Both the position numbers and the translations under genes were made by a program. This document shows, one piece after another, positions 7,363 to 16,657 of a DNA stretch of 30,798 nucleotides. Position 1 is the stretch's first letter. The number at the start of each line of letters is the position of its first letter. Under the pieces are notes generated by a model that was given only the letters and a program-made list of their open reading frames with translations, was not told the DNA's origin and did not search any database. The DNA comes from Nemertoderma westbladi. Lineage: Eukaryota; Xenacoelomorpha; Nemertodermatida; Nemertodermatidae. The DNA is taken from assembly GCA_032718475.1 (NCBI GenBank), contig JAUCBJ010005558.1, forward strand, positions 1 through 30,798, read 5' to 3'.

Positions 7363-8967
7363 CTTTATCATATCGGCCTGTTGTTTCTCCACATACTCCA
7401 GCAGTTCAGCTCGCGTTTCATTATCCCATATAAGGTAAGGATTCTCTGTGTTGCTGTTCAACAGTTTCAGTATATCCATGCTGCTCACCGTCGTGTTGGT
7501 CATCTGTTTGCAGACGAACCGCGTGAGTAACGCATTGAGACTCTTACAGACAGTCGCGTTCTCCGGAGTCGCGGTCCCGTTGTTGTCGTGGTAACCAGCC
7601 AACCGGGACAGCGCGCGGATACTGAGTTTAGCGAGTTGATTCGCCACTTCCTGCTGGTTGGACTCGGCGCTCCTCTCCACGCCGCCCTCCTCCAGGGTGT
7701 AATCGTAGTTGAAGAGGAAGAGGAGGATATGCCAGATGATTCCGGCGAGGAACAGATGGTTCTGGAGGTAGTAGTCGACGGAGAGTGCGGAAGCGCAACG
7801 GACGACTTCGCAACAGACGTTGGAGAGATTCCGGAAGTAGAGGATCCGACAGAGATCGCGAATAATCACGGGGAGTTCAACGATGCGTTCTCGACACGGC
7901 CCGAATTGCGCCGCCACGGTGTAGCACTGCGCCACATGGAAGCAGACGAGAGCCGGAGTATCGGAACCTCGACTCGATAAGCCGAGCACGTCGACGCATC
8001 GAGCCAACGCCCGCTGCAACGTCTCCACTCCGCACTCGCGTCGCATCTCTTCCGCGTTCAGCGCCGAACAGTCGACCGTGTGGTAGGCGAGCTGCACCGC
8101 CGCGGGGAGAATGTCCACCGGTTTGTTGAATAAACAATCGTCTTTGGTTTCCGAGTCGATGGTGGTGATTAACATTGGGTAACCCGCGTACTTATACGGG
8201 GAAAGAACCTCCGAACATCGGGTAAATAAGATACTCTGAGAGCGAAGTAACAGTTTAATATTCTCCGGTTTCGGTCCGATATTCCGCGAGCTGGCTTTAC
8301 TGCAGAGGAAGTCGTAGGCTTTATTGACCGCTTCGAAAATCTCCCGCCCTTCAGGGTTCTTGTCGGGATGGTATTTCTGCGCCATACGGAAGTATGCGTG
8401 ACGTAATTCGTTGTCGGGGTAACCCCCGGGTTTGGGGGTCAGGTTGAGCGCGGCGTGCGCTTCGTCCCAGCTAAGCGACGGGGGTTTCCTGTCTACCTCC
8501 TCCCGCCACGCCTCCAGGATGTCCTTGAGCAGACGAACCGGCTCCTCCAGCGGCCAGTCCGGGAACCGAGTCTCGTCGCACAGATGCCGCATATAGTAGA
8601 TGTTGACGAACAACTTGTCCTCCAGCTGGGGGTAGCTCACCGCCGGGATCGGGCAGAACTGGTACACCGATTGGCTGTTGCTCAGCAACCGGGGCGTGAA
8701 GTCTGCGATGTAGGTGGCTATCTTCTCGATCATCAACCTCCGCATCTCCGCGCTCCAGATCGCCTCGGGGGTGTCGAACTCCCCGAGGAACATTCCCGCG
8801 AAGCGTTCCGCCCCGTGGTTGACCAGGTAGTAGACCATGGCCTCGGGGAGGATGGAACCCAGCACGGAACGGCCGTCGGTGGGGTCCTCGGAGCGGAACG
8901 CTTGCACCGAGTGGGAGCGCTGGAGGAACCGGGCGATCGGCAGCCGATGGAAAGCGCCAACTTCCAA
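7360..8967 (-). pseudogene. DNAJC13: Captured, intron-free segment of host DNAJC13 (RME-8), antisense inside the retrotransposon
   Basis: DNAJC13/RME-8 is a large endosomal J-domain cochaperone of Hsc70 acting in clathrin uncoating and retromer/WASH-linked sorting. This 535-codon frame matches its central part closely: an IWN-type repeat near residue 70 ([11 protein letters not shown]), a J domain about 166-224 with HPD at 200-202 ([20 protein letters not shown]), [45 protein letters not shown] and a second IWN-type repeat near the end (NPYLIWDN). The whole protein is over 2,000 residues, so about a quarter is present. No introns interrupt it. The stop comes from reading into a 5' splice site (GT at 7363-7362). 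The 5' boundary is near 8950-8970, next to protease coding. It is visibly GC-richer than the flanking element. A functional protein is unlikely; it is not a complete gene. Confidence 0.9.
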
Positions 8968-8971
8968 TATA

Positions 8972-10258
8972 GGAATCCGAGAATTTCCTGTAGTCCAGTT
9001 ACGGGTCCACGGACCTCAGAAGAGCTATATAGTGAACGCCCTCCTGGACTCCGGTAGCACAGGAACATTCATCGATAAAGAACTAGCCGAAGTCATCTTT
9101 GCTGGACAACCCAAGTTCCGAACCAAGCTAAACATGTCAGGGATCATGCATGTTTGGAATTCTACTGTAGCTGCCGACTATTATATAGGTGAGTTGTTCA
9201 CTCCACAGGATAAACTAGGAGAATACAGTATAAGGTCAGTCAAAATGGTGGCAATAAAGAACTTCGCTACCACCCAAGTGGAACCTTATAATTGGGACGA
9301 AGATGATCATGCCCAACAACTTAACATCCCTAGATTCGACACCGATTATCCTGGAGTACAAATATTAATCGGTCAAAACGCGCATGAGGCGCTGGAGACA
9401 TTAGAGAAACGACCTGCTCAACCGCAACCACTTCAGACCTATGCGGTAAGAACTAGAGTAGGTTGGTACCTTACTGGACCTTCCCGAAGAACGCTCAGAG
9501 AAAGACTGCTTCAAGATCGTGTCTGCCAGGTGAGTGAATGGGAAGACGATACTAGTGAGGGAGACGACCCAACTGAGGGAACACCATACTCCTCAGATAA
9601 TGATGATATTAGCTCCACTGTAGATCAATGGAGATATTGCCCCAAGAAGTTTAATCCAACTGACATCGCTTCCAGAGGAGCAACTCCTCAAGAACTGACA
9701 GATACTACAGACCGGTTAGGTGAACCCGACTTCCTGAGTAAGGAGGATGAATGGCCTCCCCATCTTACTCCGACTGAGATTAGACCAGCCAAGGGAGCGG
9801 AGAAAGTCAAACCTAAAACCCGGACGGGTGGAGCAGAGTTATTTGAACCCGGGATAGATCTGTCGGTATTACATATTGCCAGGGACGACGCCGTGGATCT
9901 GGACCTCCCCACCGCGAGTGGATCCTTCATGAAGATCAGAGGGAGCGATTGGAGCTCTGGAACATCAGACGTCTCGCAGGGACTCTTACCTCTCCTGCAG
10001 GGAGCGACGGACCACTATAGCTCCTGGAATCGGCTTTGTAACGCCGTCATATACTTTGAGCGATGTTTCTATCGTCACTATTCCAGGACGAAGAGGAAAC
10101 CTGGAATTGTATTCGGGATGCAGCGACTCAATCACCCAGTCGGTCGTTTGTGTTTACCGGAAGGGAATGGAGGACTCTCCGGAAACTGTGGAAGGCAAGA
10201 TTCTCTTCCCACGACCACCTCCCTAATCCTTCAAACATCTAGGGACTCCATAATGTAA
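8972..10258 (+). pseudogene. BEL/Pao protease with internally deleted pol remnant
   Basis: The frame opens beside the DNAJC13 junction and reads [13 protein letters not shown], then NALLDSGSTGTFID, the retropepsin active site with its Asp at 9047-9049. VGWYLTGP near 9460 marks the end of the protease region. Soon after comes an acidic stretch, then QWRYCPKKFNPTDIASRG (about 9626-9680), normally found past RNase H, so roughly 800 residues of reverse transcriptase and RNase H are missing. Later residues HYSSWNRLCNAVIYFERC resemble the linker before integrase. The catalytic core of integrase is not visible. It would mature particle proteins if expressed, but how it is translated after the inserted DNAJC13 block is unclear. 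Confidence 0.8.
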
Positions 10259-11880
10259 CAACATATGGAGTGGGTGAGTGACTCTATTATTTTATATTAT
10301 TTTATTATTTTTATATTTCTGTATGTATTACTATGTAATTTTATCTTAATCGTTTTATTTAATTTTATTTAGTAACATGTTATTTTAGCGAGCATTTAGT
10401 AGGTTAATGCAATATATTCGCATTTATTACGTAATTACTTATATTATATATTTAGTGCGACGGCGAGAAATAATTCTTTTTCTCCTTCCTTACTGCCCGT
10501 ATTACATTATAAATACGAGACTACAGTAAGATGAAAGGTCCATACTTATTAAAGTACAATAAAGCCACTACTATATTTAAGTATTATTGGTAGGCAGAGT
10601 ATTAGGAATGCAAAGTTCAGATCCTCGTGTCTCGGCTAAACCAAGCTCTGGGTAGACCTTGGAAACGACTTGCCTCTTCACACTGACATTGCTTCGTGCG
10701 ATATTGCTCTCATACCGTATATTAAATAATACATATAGTAGCGTGATGTCCCTTTAACAGTAGCGTATAACGCAAAATAAATCTGTTAAACCTTTTGACC
10801 ATCTGTAATTCTAGTCGATTAAGATATCACGGCACCCACCGATATACTTGAAAGACAAATTCTAGAATCAGTGGTTAACGTCCCCAGACAAGTTCTGGAA
10901 TAAATCGGTGCCCATCTCAAATATTAATTATTTAATATTTGCAAATCTAATAAGTCAAAATCTGTAAAATTCAGATCCTTCAACAATTCTAGTCAATTAA
11001 GATATCGTAGCATTTACCGATATTCTTAAAAGGACAATTTTCATAGAATTAAGGATCTTGTGTCCCCAGACATGTTCTAGAATCAAAATATGTCAATTTA
11101 ATTATCAAATAATAAAATTTCAGGGAATAAATTTAAATTCATGCCTTTAATGAATTTAATAAATTGCCATTTTTACGCAATTTATAGCATTCCCAAAATT
11201 CCATTAATTAATAGATCAAGGGAGCGGAGATTTATCTTATTATGCGTATGAGTGTGCGAAAGTCTCCCAAACATAGTCAATAGCCGATAAAATTCATAAA
11301 GTCATGTATAAAACAGGACATTGACCATTAAAGAATTACTATTAAATAACATCCCAGATCTGTATGCATTGGAATTACCCTAATTCTACCGCTAGCTTTG
11401 CATAATGTCACCATAGCAACAACCACGCTAGAATTAGAATTGAGTTAAAAGAACAATAGAAAGCTTGTCCCATTGAATAGCATAGGAAATAAATAGCGCA
11501 CTGCTAGTATCCAAGGATACATAATAATACAGTGACATTCTGGAAGGCATTGACTAACGGACAAATGGCCCGAGTGTGTGTAATTTGTGACAAGTTGTGT
11601 GTGTGGTATTTGTGAGTTTATAGGCGAATGTTACTACTAAGGTGTGTTTACAGTAGCGAGTCGCAATTGTGAAAGTAACCCTAACTCTCCAGTAAGAACC
11701 TGAGGTGTATCTAAGCCTTTGGGACGGACAGTCGAGTGACTTGTACCGGTTGTCGTTGTGCGGCTACGTCGTTGGCGAAAGTACAGCGGCGACGACACAT
11801 CGGTGCTGAGGATCTCGCACTGTCCGGGGGCTGATTGGGGTAGGCAGCGACGCTCGCTAGCCTAAATATAAACTCATTAT
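10259..11880. other. Retrotransposon internal non-coding region
   Basis: AT-rich with no convincing coding frame. Near 10620-10700 is an island of mixed composition (CCTCGTGTCTCGGCTAAACC). Positions 11640-11860 are again more GC-rich but show no recognised product. Contains the imperfect duplication listed separately. Confidence 0.5.
10807..11095 (+). repeat. Imperfect ~110-bp direct duplication
   Basis: The segments at about 10807-10910 and 10985-11095 share, in order, AATTCTAGTC, ATTAAGATATC, ACCGATAT, GACAA, GTCCCCAGACA and GTTCT, with small indels. They are non-coding. The copies are diverged, so the duplication is older than the last transposition of the element. Confidence 0.65.
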
Positions 11881-11908
11881 AATATGGATAAACTCATATA
11901 TAGCAGAT

Positions 11909-13409
11909 ATGACGGAGTTGATAGAAGATGGTCTTGGTATCGGGGAGCGATATACTCTACTTTCAAACGTTTGTTGATAGCTTGATACGCGGTGATATTA
12001 GTCCAACTACTACGAAGGATGATGGTCGTTATATCGAACCTACGATTTCCTGGAAGTAACTTACGCGTGAATTGGACTATGGAAAATTCACCGCTCGCTA
12101 CACGCATTGTAATGGTATGTATATGGACTTCTTAACCATTGACCATTCTATCGATTTACACGATACGGACTATGTCGAACATATCCTACCCAGAGGAGTC
12201 GAAACGATAAACCAAAATTCTAATGCGAAAATCCTATTCGAAACAAACTCGAAAGAGAAGACGTTGAAGAACCTGATAAACGTAACGGTTTCAACGATTA
12301 TCTAGAATTCCTAAGAGAGACCTATCTCAATGTTGCCAGTCAACAAAATCTCGAAACTCGATATCCTCAAGGTATACATCCAGATCCTATGATGGAACTC
12401 AAACGGCTCTATTTTACGATGATGTATCTTACCGCCGATCAACCGCTACCTGTCGTTCCAGATAGCTTCGAACAGATGGAGGAATATTGTAAAACTGGAG
12501 AGCGATCACCCGCGTTTCCCCTTCAAGACGTGCGTCTTTGGTATTACTGTGACGAATGCCCCAGACCTAACCAGCAAATCGAAAGGCATAAACATCCGCG
12601 GAGACGTTGCGCTAAACACAGTTTTACGCGATATACTTATGGGAGTTTCGAGCGAAACCTTTTCGACGTATCACCTACGGTCGCGCGCCTTAAGCGATCA
12701 TTGAATAAACCCATGATCAGAGTTCCGGAATACTCGGTCAGACCTCCTCATTCCCAAGTGATACCTCAAACTCTCGATCCTAATAGTAGTACGGATCCTC
12801 CCGAGCTGTACTTACCGTTCAGAGATCCAGTGTTACCCGAACCGTTAGTCGGTGGCACTCAGGTTGTGGGCTCCCTAAATATCCGCCCATCTTACCTGGC
12901 CGGATTGGGGCACGGGCACCCGATATCGCCATTCAATCGTATAATCGGAATCATTCCCGTTTAACACGATACCACCTGTCATCAAGGTGGAGGAGAGCGT
13001 TGTACGAAAAGAGATAGACGCTATTCTACAAAGATCAGAAAAGAAATCTACGTTTGCTCAGATAAACCTAAATTATAACAGCAAGTCCAAGCGGTAAACG
13101 GATTGGCTTTATCCCAGTTCGATTGGGAAATCCATAGTCTCTAAGACGATATTGAACTTGGACGACCCTATTCTCGGCGAGAGTTTTAGACGAACGTATC
13201 CAACGATGAGCGGAGGAAAATCAGCTCGAGGAGAAACATATTGAAACGGCGGATACCCCGACTATAATCCCACACCTTCTGATGCAATCATATTGCACCC
13301 TTCACCCAGGAGTTATAGCCCTCCTTGTAAAGTGGCTCGCCCCAAAGAGAAAAAGACTCTTGTTAGCTTTAAAAAACTGCGTAAACGCCGTCTGCGCAAG
13401 AAAGACTAA
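11909..13409 (+). pseudogene. Decayed third ORF before the 3' LTR, family unknown
   Basis: Coding-like sequence runs almost continuously across this region in shifting frames. Pieces are a frame starting MTELIEDGLGIGERY at 11909, a frame open 11961-12305 except for TAA at 12057, the longest open piece to 12964 (extends upstream to about 12222, includes 12389-12964), and a frame from about 12966 to 13409 broken by TAA 13095 and TGA 13242. The whole would be about 500 codons. The middle is Cys/His-bearing (YYCDECPRPNQQ), then Pro-rich, and the end is very basic (KKLRKRRLRKKD). Its place between pol and the 3' LTR is where an envelope-like or accessory ORF would sit, but no signal peptide or membrane segment is seen. 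Unrecognised. Confidence 0.45.
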
Positions 13410-13479
13410 CTGTTTAGAGTATTCTCGTATTTTAGAAACTGTGATTTTGTATATTTTATAGACTTAAATCCCATTTTCT

Positions 13480-13487
13480 GGGAGCGG
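13480..13487 (+). other. Candidate polypurine tract
   Basis: GGGAGCGG lies directly against the TG of the 3' LTR and follows a T-rich run (CCATTTTCT). This is the place where plus-strand DNA priming occurs in LTR retrotransposons. It is short and contains one C, so the call is tentative. Confidence 0.45.
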
Positions 13488-14691
13488 TGTAAAAGCTTTT
13501 GTGGGATAACTGATTCGTTTGCTTTGCTAACCAGTTCCCCCCAAGGCGCTGGAATACTCAAAAAGGGATCTCTAGCTCGAATAGTGCAAGCTACCGGCTG
13601 ATTGGCTGATTTGCTGTACGAAGGGATCTGGGCTATGTTCGATCGTCCAACCAGCTTGGGAAGGTTGCCCCATAGCCCTGCTTTCTGTATCTGCCAATAG
13701 GATTTGAGTTGGTTTTGATTTTGACCTATCACAGATCTACTGAACTGAATTTCCTATCTGTATGCTCATTCTCTGTGGTGGGTGAGATCTTTGTAGAATA
13801 AGGGTAGCTGGTATTCTTATAGTTATTCTTATCAGTATTCAGTGTTGGTTATTCTAAGCCAGGAAGAACGGCTTTGGAGTATTTTTGTGCTTTTCTGCTT
13901 TAGCCTTACACTAGTAGGCTTAATTATAAGGACATATATCCGTTATCTGCATACCGCAGTACTGCATACTGCAGTACTGCATACACTGCATACTGTGTAA
14001 CACTGTGCATACTTTATATTGTTATACTGCTATTTACTGTCAGTTCTTCATAATATGGTTGATGAATTATTATATTTGGAATAACGATAAATAACCCCGA
14101 AAACCCAATATTCTTGATATACCGAAGGTAAGAGAGAAGGGTTACATATAACGATTGTGACTTATGTTAAAGTGGTTTGAAGTGAATCTAATGTTATTTG
14201 ATAGACCCTACATGAGTCGGTCTGTGTTCCTTTTATATGTGACTAAAATCAGTGGAGATCGGCAGATTATTGTGCAGTATTGTGCAGCATTGTGTATGAG
14301 TGAGACTGATAACGAAGCATTTCCTAAAGAATGCGCCATATATGTGAATTATAACTAAGCCATATCGTTGTGAGTAGTTTAAGTCATAACTCTGTTTATA
14401 TAGATAGAGCGCCACGTCCTAAAGGAACTGTTAATATTCCCCGAAGGTGAATGATATTGTCAGAGATTGTATAATACTGTCAGTCGAATAATACAGTAAG
14501 GCTTACATAGCAATACGATTAAGCCATCGAACCCAATCTCCCGGGTATATCCAGCGGGTGAATGATCGCGCACAGATTGGTTTCGACTAGTGTAGTGAAT
14601 CAAATACTTGTCAGAGGCTAAAAGTGATTTATTATATAGAAGACATCCTAATTTGGCGGGTTGAACTGCCAAAGGTCTGAAAGCGCGAACA
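13488..14691 (+). repeat. 3' long terminal repeat
   Basis: A 1204-bp repeat, TGTAAAAG through GCGCGAACA, nearly identical to 499-1701. It is followed at once by CGTCG, the second target-site copy. Sequence identity stops exactly at the CA on this side, where the interrupted Gypsy pol resumes. Confidence 0.92.
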
Positions 14692-14696
14692 CGTCG
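14692..14696. repeat. Target-site duplication, right copy (CGTCG)
   Basis: Matches 494-498. Together the two copies define the insertion ends of the BEL/Pao element. Confidence 0.85.
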
Positions 14697-15100
14697 CCAG
14701 TCGACACAAACCCCATTGGTGAAAGTAAAAATTTAAATTTACCATAGGGAGTAATGAAAGTTGTCAAAGTTTGAGAATCAACATGTAGTGGCATTTGCCA
14801 ATATCCGCTGACGAAATCGTGTTTAGCAAAATAACAATCGGTTTGTTTAAAACCACCTACTGCTTCTGCTGGTGTTTTAGTTGGGTATGAAGTGCGCTCA
14901 ACTTGGGTGTTTAATTTTGTAAGATCGATACAAATTCTTATCTCCCCCCCTGGTTTTGGAACCACAACTAGTGGGTGGCTCACTGGTTGAATAATTTATT
15001 TGTCTACCATCTCGTCCAATATAGTTTTCACTTATCTTGTAAAGCATATGGTATGCTGCGTCGGGGGCGTGGACTTTCGACGCAATCAAAACTCCTATGT
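14697..15100 (-). pseudogene. Ty3/Gypsy reverse transcriptase fragment, upstream half
   Basis: Minus-strand translation gives VSHPLVVVPKPGGEIRICID, then YFAKHDFVSGYWQMPL and TTFITPYGKFKFLLSPMGF, the standard blocks of Ty3/Gypsy reverse transcriptase up to MGFVSTGD. Before SHPLVVV another frame reads TILDEMVDK, a stop, then IIQP, the usual lead-in, so the copy carried a nonsense change and frameshifts before it was split. The lead-in extends to about 15100. The catalytic DD half is at 340-498 on the other side of the inserted element. Confidence 0.88.
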
Positions 15101-15102
15101 CT

Positions 15103-15433
15103 CCAAGCGGCCAGGGGAAAGTCGACGCAAATAACGCCTGATTACTCCCAAAAATAACAGTGTAACCGGATTTATTACGACAGAAAAAATTATTGCGACA
15201 AAGTACCGTATACCCCGTGTTTTCAGAATTAACTGATTTCTGGGATTGAAATCCCCCTTACAGCTGTCACACTTCTTTGCCTTTGATTCCTTGGCGCAAA
15301 TGATTTCTACTTGTTCGTCAACTTCAATTGATGACTGATTAAGGTTCGATTGTAATGTTCTGGAAATACCTTGGTCCGGTATGTTATCGGCAACTAGTAC
15401 TTGACATGACACACACACTGCACTACTGCACAC
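15103..15433 (-). pseudogene. Unrecognised minus-strand fragment with a Cys pair
   Basis: An open stretch whose middle reads EIICAKESKAKKCDSCKGDF and then NPRNQLILKTRG looks like the end of a nuclear or transposon protein with a zinc-binding CxxC. Beyond that the frame runs into the repeat-like sequence next to the Gypsy fragment. The start contains a CACACACTGCACTACTGC low-complexity run. I do not recognise the family; it may be part of the upstream section of the same retroelement or an unrelated exon. Confidence 0.3.
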
Positions 15434-15486
15434 GGCTGTACATACACTGTACTGCTGTATGCAGACAGGTACGTACTAAAAGGTAG

Positions 15487-15590
15487 AACGATCTATAACG
15501 GGCTATAACGATCTATAACGGGCTATAACGATCTATAACGGGCTATAACTTCCTTATAACAAGCTATAACCACCTATATCGAGCTATAAT
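15487..15590 (+). repeat. 20-bp tandem repeat
   Basis: The unit CGATCTATAACGGGCTATAA is repeated three times and then continues as decayed units with CTATAAC or GCTATAA cores, to about 15590. Confidence 0.85.
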
Positions 15591-16045
15591 CTGAAAATTT
15601 ACAATAAAAAAACATATTTTAGAATGGATTTATTTTCCTAGTCAGTAATTTAATTATGCAATTTTGTTTTTTAGTTCATAATGCTTCTCATCTTTGTGGT
15701 ATCACGAAATCAGTCATTACTGCATCAGTCAGCATGCCACTACTGCATTATCTGACTAGACTACAGGACTATCAGACAGTGCAGAAGTGGAGAGGTCTCC
15801 CATCTCTGTACTCTCATCTATCTGTACAATATATCAAAGAGTCTGCCTGTGCGTTGCCAACACTACAGCACAGCTGATCAATAACCAGTATTTTCATGTA
15901 TTTGTAGGCCTAACTTCTCCTGTTCTCTGCTTGTTGCGCCATATCGGCGCTACAGAAATGGAATGCCATAGAACGCAACAAATGTACAAGCCAATGGAAT
16001 TAGAGTGGAATGTATAAACCAATCTTAGGTTGTTGCGCTGTTGGG
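15591..16045. other. Intergenic, no gene seen
   Basis: Non-coding sequence with scattered TGCGCCATATCGGCGC and TAGGCCTA palindromes. No RNA gene, exon or known repeat was recognised. Confidence 0.4.
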
Positions 16046-16657
16046 CCAATGTGGGGCGAGACACGTAGTCGGCGAGCCTTGGCATACGGTTCATATAGGG
16101 CAAATGGGGCATGTCCGTCTGTCTGTCTGTCCGTCCGTCTGGTAAATGTTTGAACGCGAATTTCTCGGCATCGCGCTTTCGGAATTGAACCAAACTTAGT
16201 AGGTAAGTAGTAGAGAGAAAGTTTAGAAAGTTTGTAAAGTTTGGTGAAAAATCATGCAGTCTGACGTCAGCTACGACAGATTATGTGGTTTTTAGAAAAT
16301 GTTAAATTTCTCGAGAAGGCCTCATTTTCCTGAGCTGAAATTTTGGTGGCCTGTAGAGAATCATGAAGTCTATCTTTTACGAAATTGAAAAGTTAAGACA
16401 TTTAATTGGGGATCCGCTAGAGACTCAGAAGTAATGACATAGGCCTACCGGTACGGTACTGCTGTACAGTGCTGCACTGGTAAGTACGAAATTGCAGAAT
16501 AACAATTTGACACCACCTAGCGGATTAACATATGATTGTATATCGAATGAATACATTTATAGCATGGGATATTGGGTCCAAACTAGACATGCCCCATTTG
16601 CTCTATATGAACCGTATGCCAAGGCTTGCCGACTACGTGCTGCGCGAAGTCCCCACG
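16046..16657. mobile_element. Foldback (MITE-like) element with ~70-bp inverted ends
   Basis: The left end (16052-16114: GGGGCGAGACACGTAGTCGG ... GGGGCATGTC) is repeated inverted at the right end (about 16587-16657: GACATGCCCCATTTGCTC ... GTCCCCAC) with few mismatches, including GCCTTGGCATACGGTTCATA in both. The interior starts with a GTCTGTCC run and is non-coding. No transposase is encoded, so it is a non-autonomous repeat. The related end motif GGGG..TTCGCGCAGCACG also appears near 23275, 23930 and 28320. Confidence 0.75.

Larger units (their letters stand above)
499..14691 (+). mobile_element. BEL/Pao-type LTR retrotransposon, non-autonomous, carrying host DNAJC13 sequence
   Basis: The element is 14,193 bp, bounded by LTRs at 499-1701 and 13488-14691 and by CGTCG duplications. 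In order it holds the 5' LTR, a 2.3-kb leader, gag, an antisense DNAJC13 segment, the protease with pol remnants, a 1.6-kb non-coding stretch, a decayed third ORF, a short purine tract and the 3' LTR. The family call rests on the DUF1759-like gag domain, three cysteine-rich knuckles, the DSGS protease, the VGWYLTG motif and the NPTDIASRG motif near the RNase H to integrase linker. Reverse transcriptase and RNase H are absent and no integrase catalytic core is visible, so it could only have moved with enzymes from a related element. LTR near-identity makes the insertion recent. Confidence 0.88.

Noticed and set aside
7588-7980. Plus-strand ORFs within the DNAJC13 block (also 8455-9057)
   Set aside because: Antisense shadows caused by the GC-rich coding sequence on the other strand.
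7360-8967. DNAJC13 as a functional resident gene
   Set aside because: Only about a quarter of the protein is present, bounded on both sides by retroelement coding sequence on the other strand, and no other exons are in the window.
15487-15590. CRISPR-like array
   Set aside because: Contiguous 20-bp tandem repeat without unique spacers, in a eukaryotic context.
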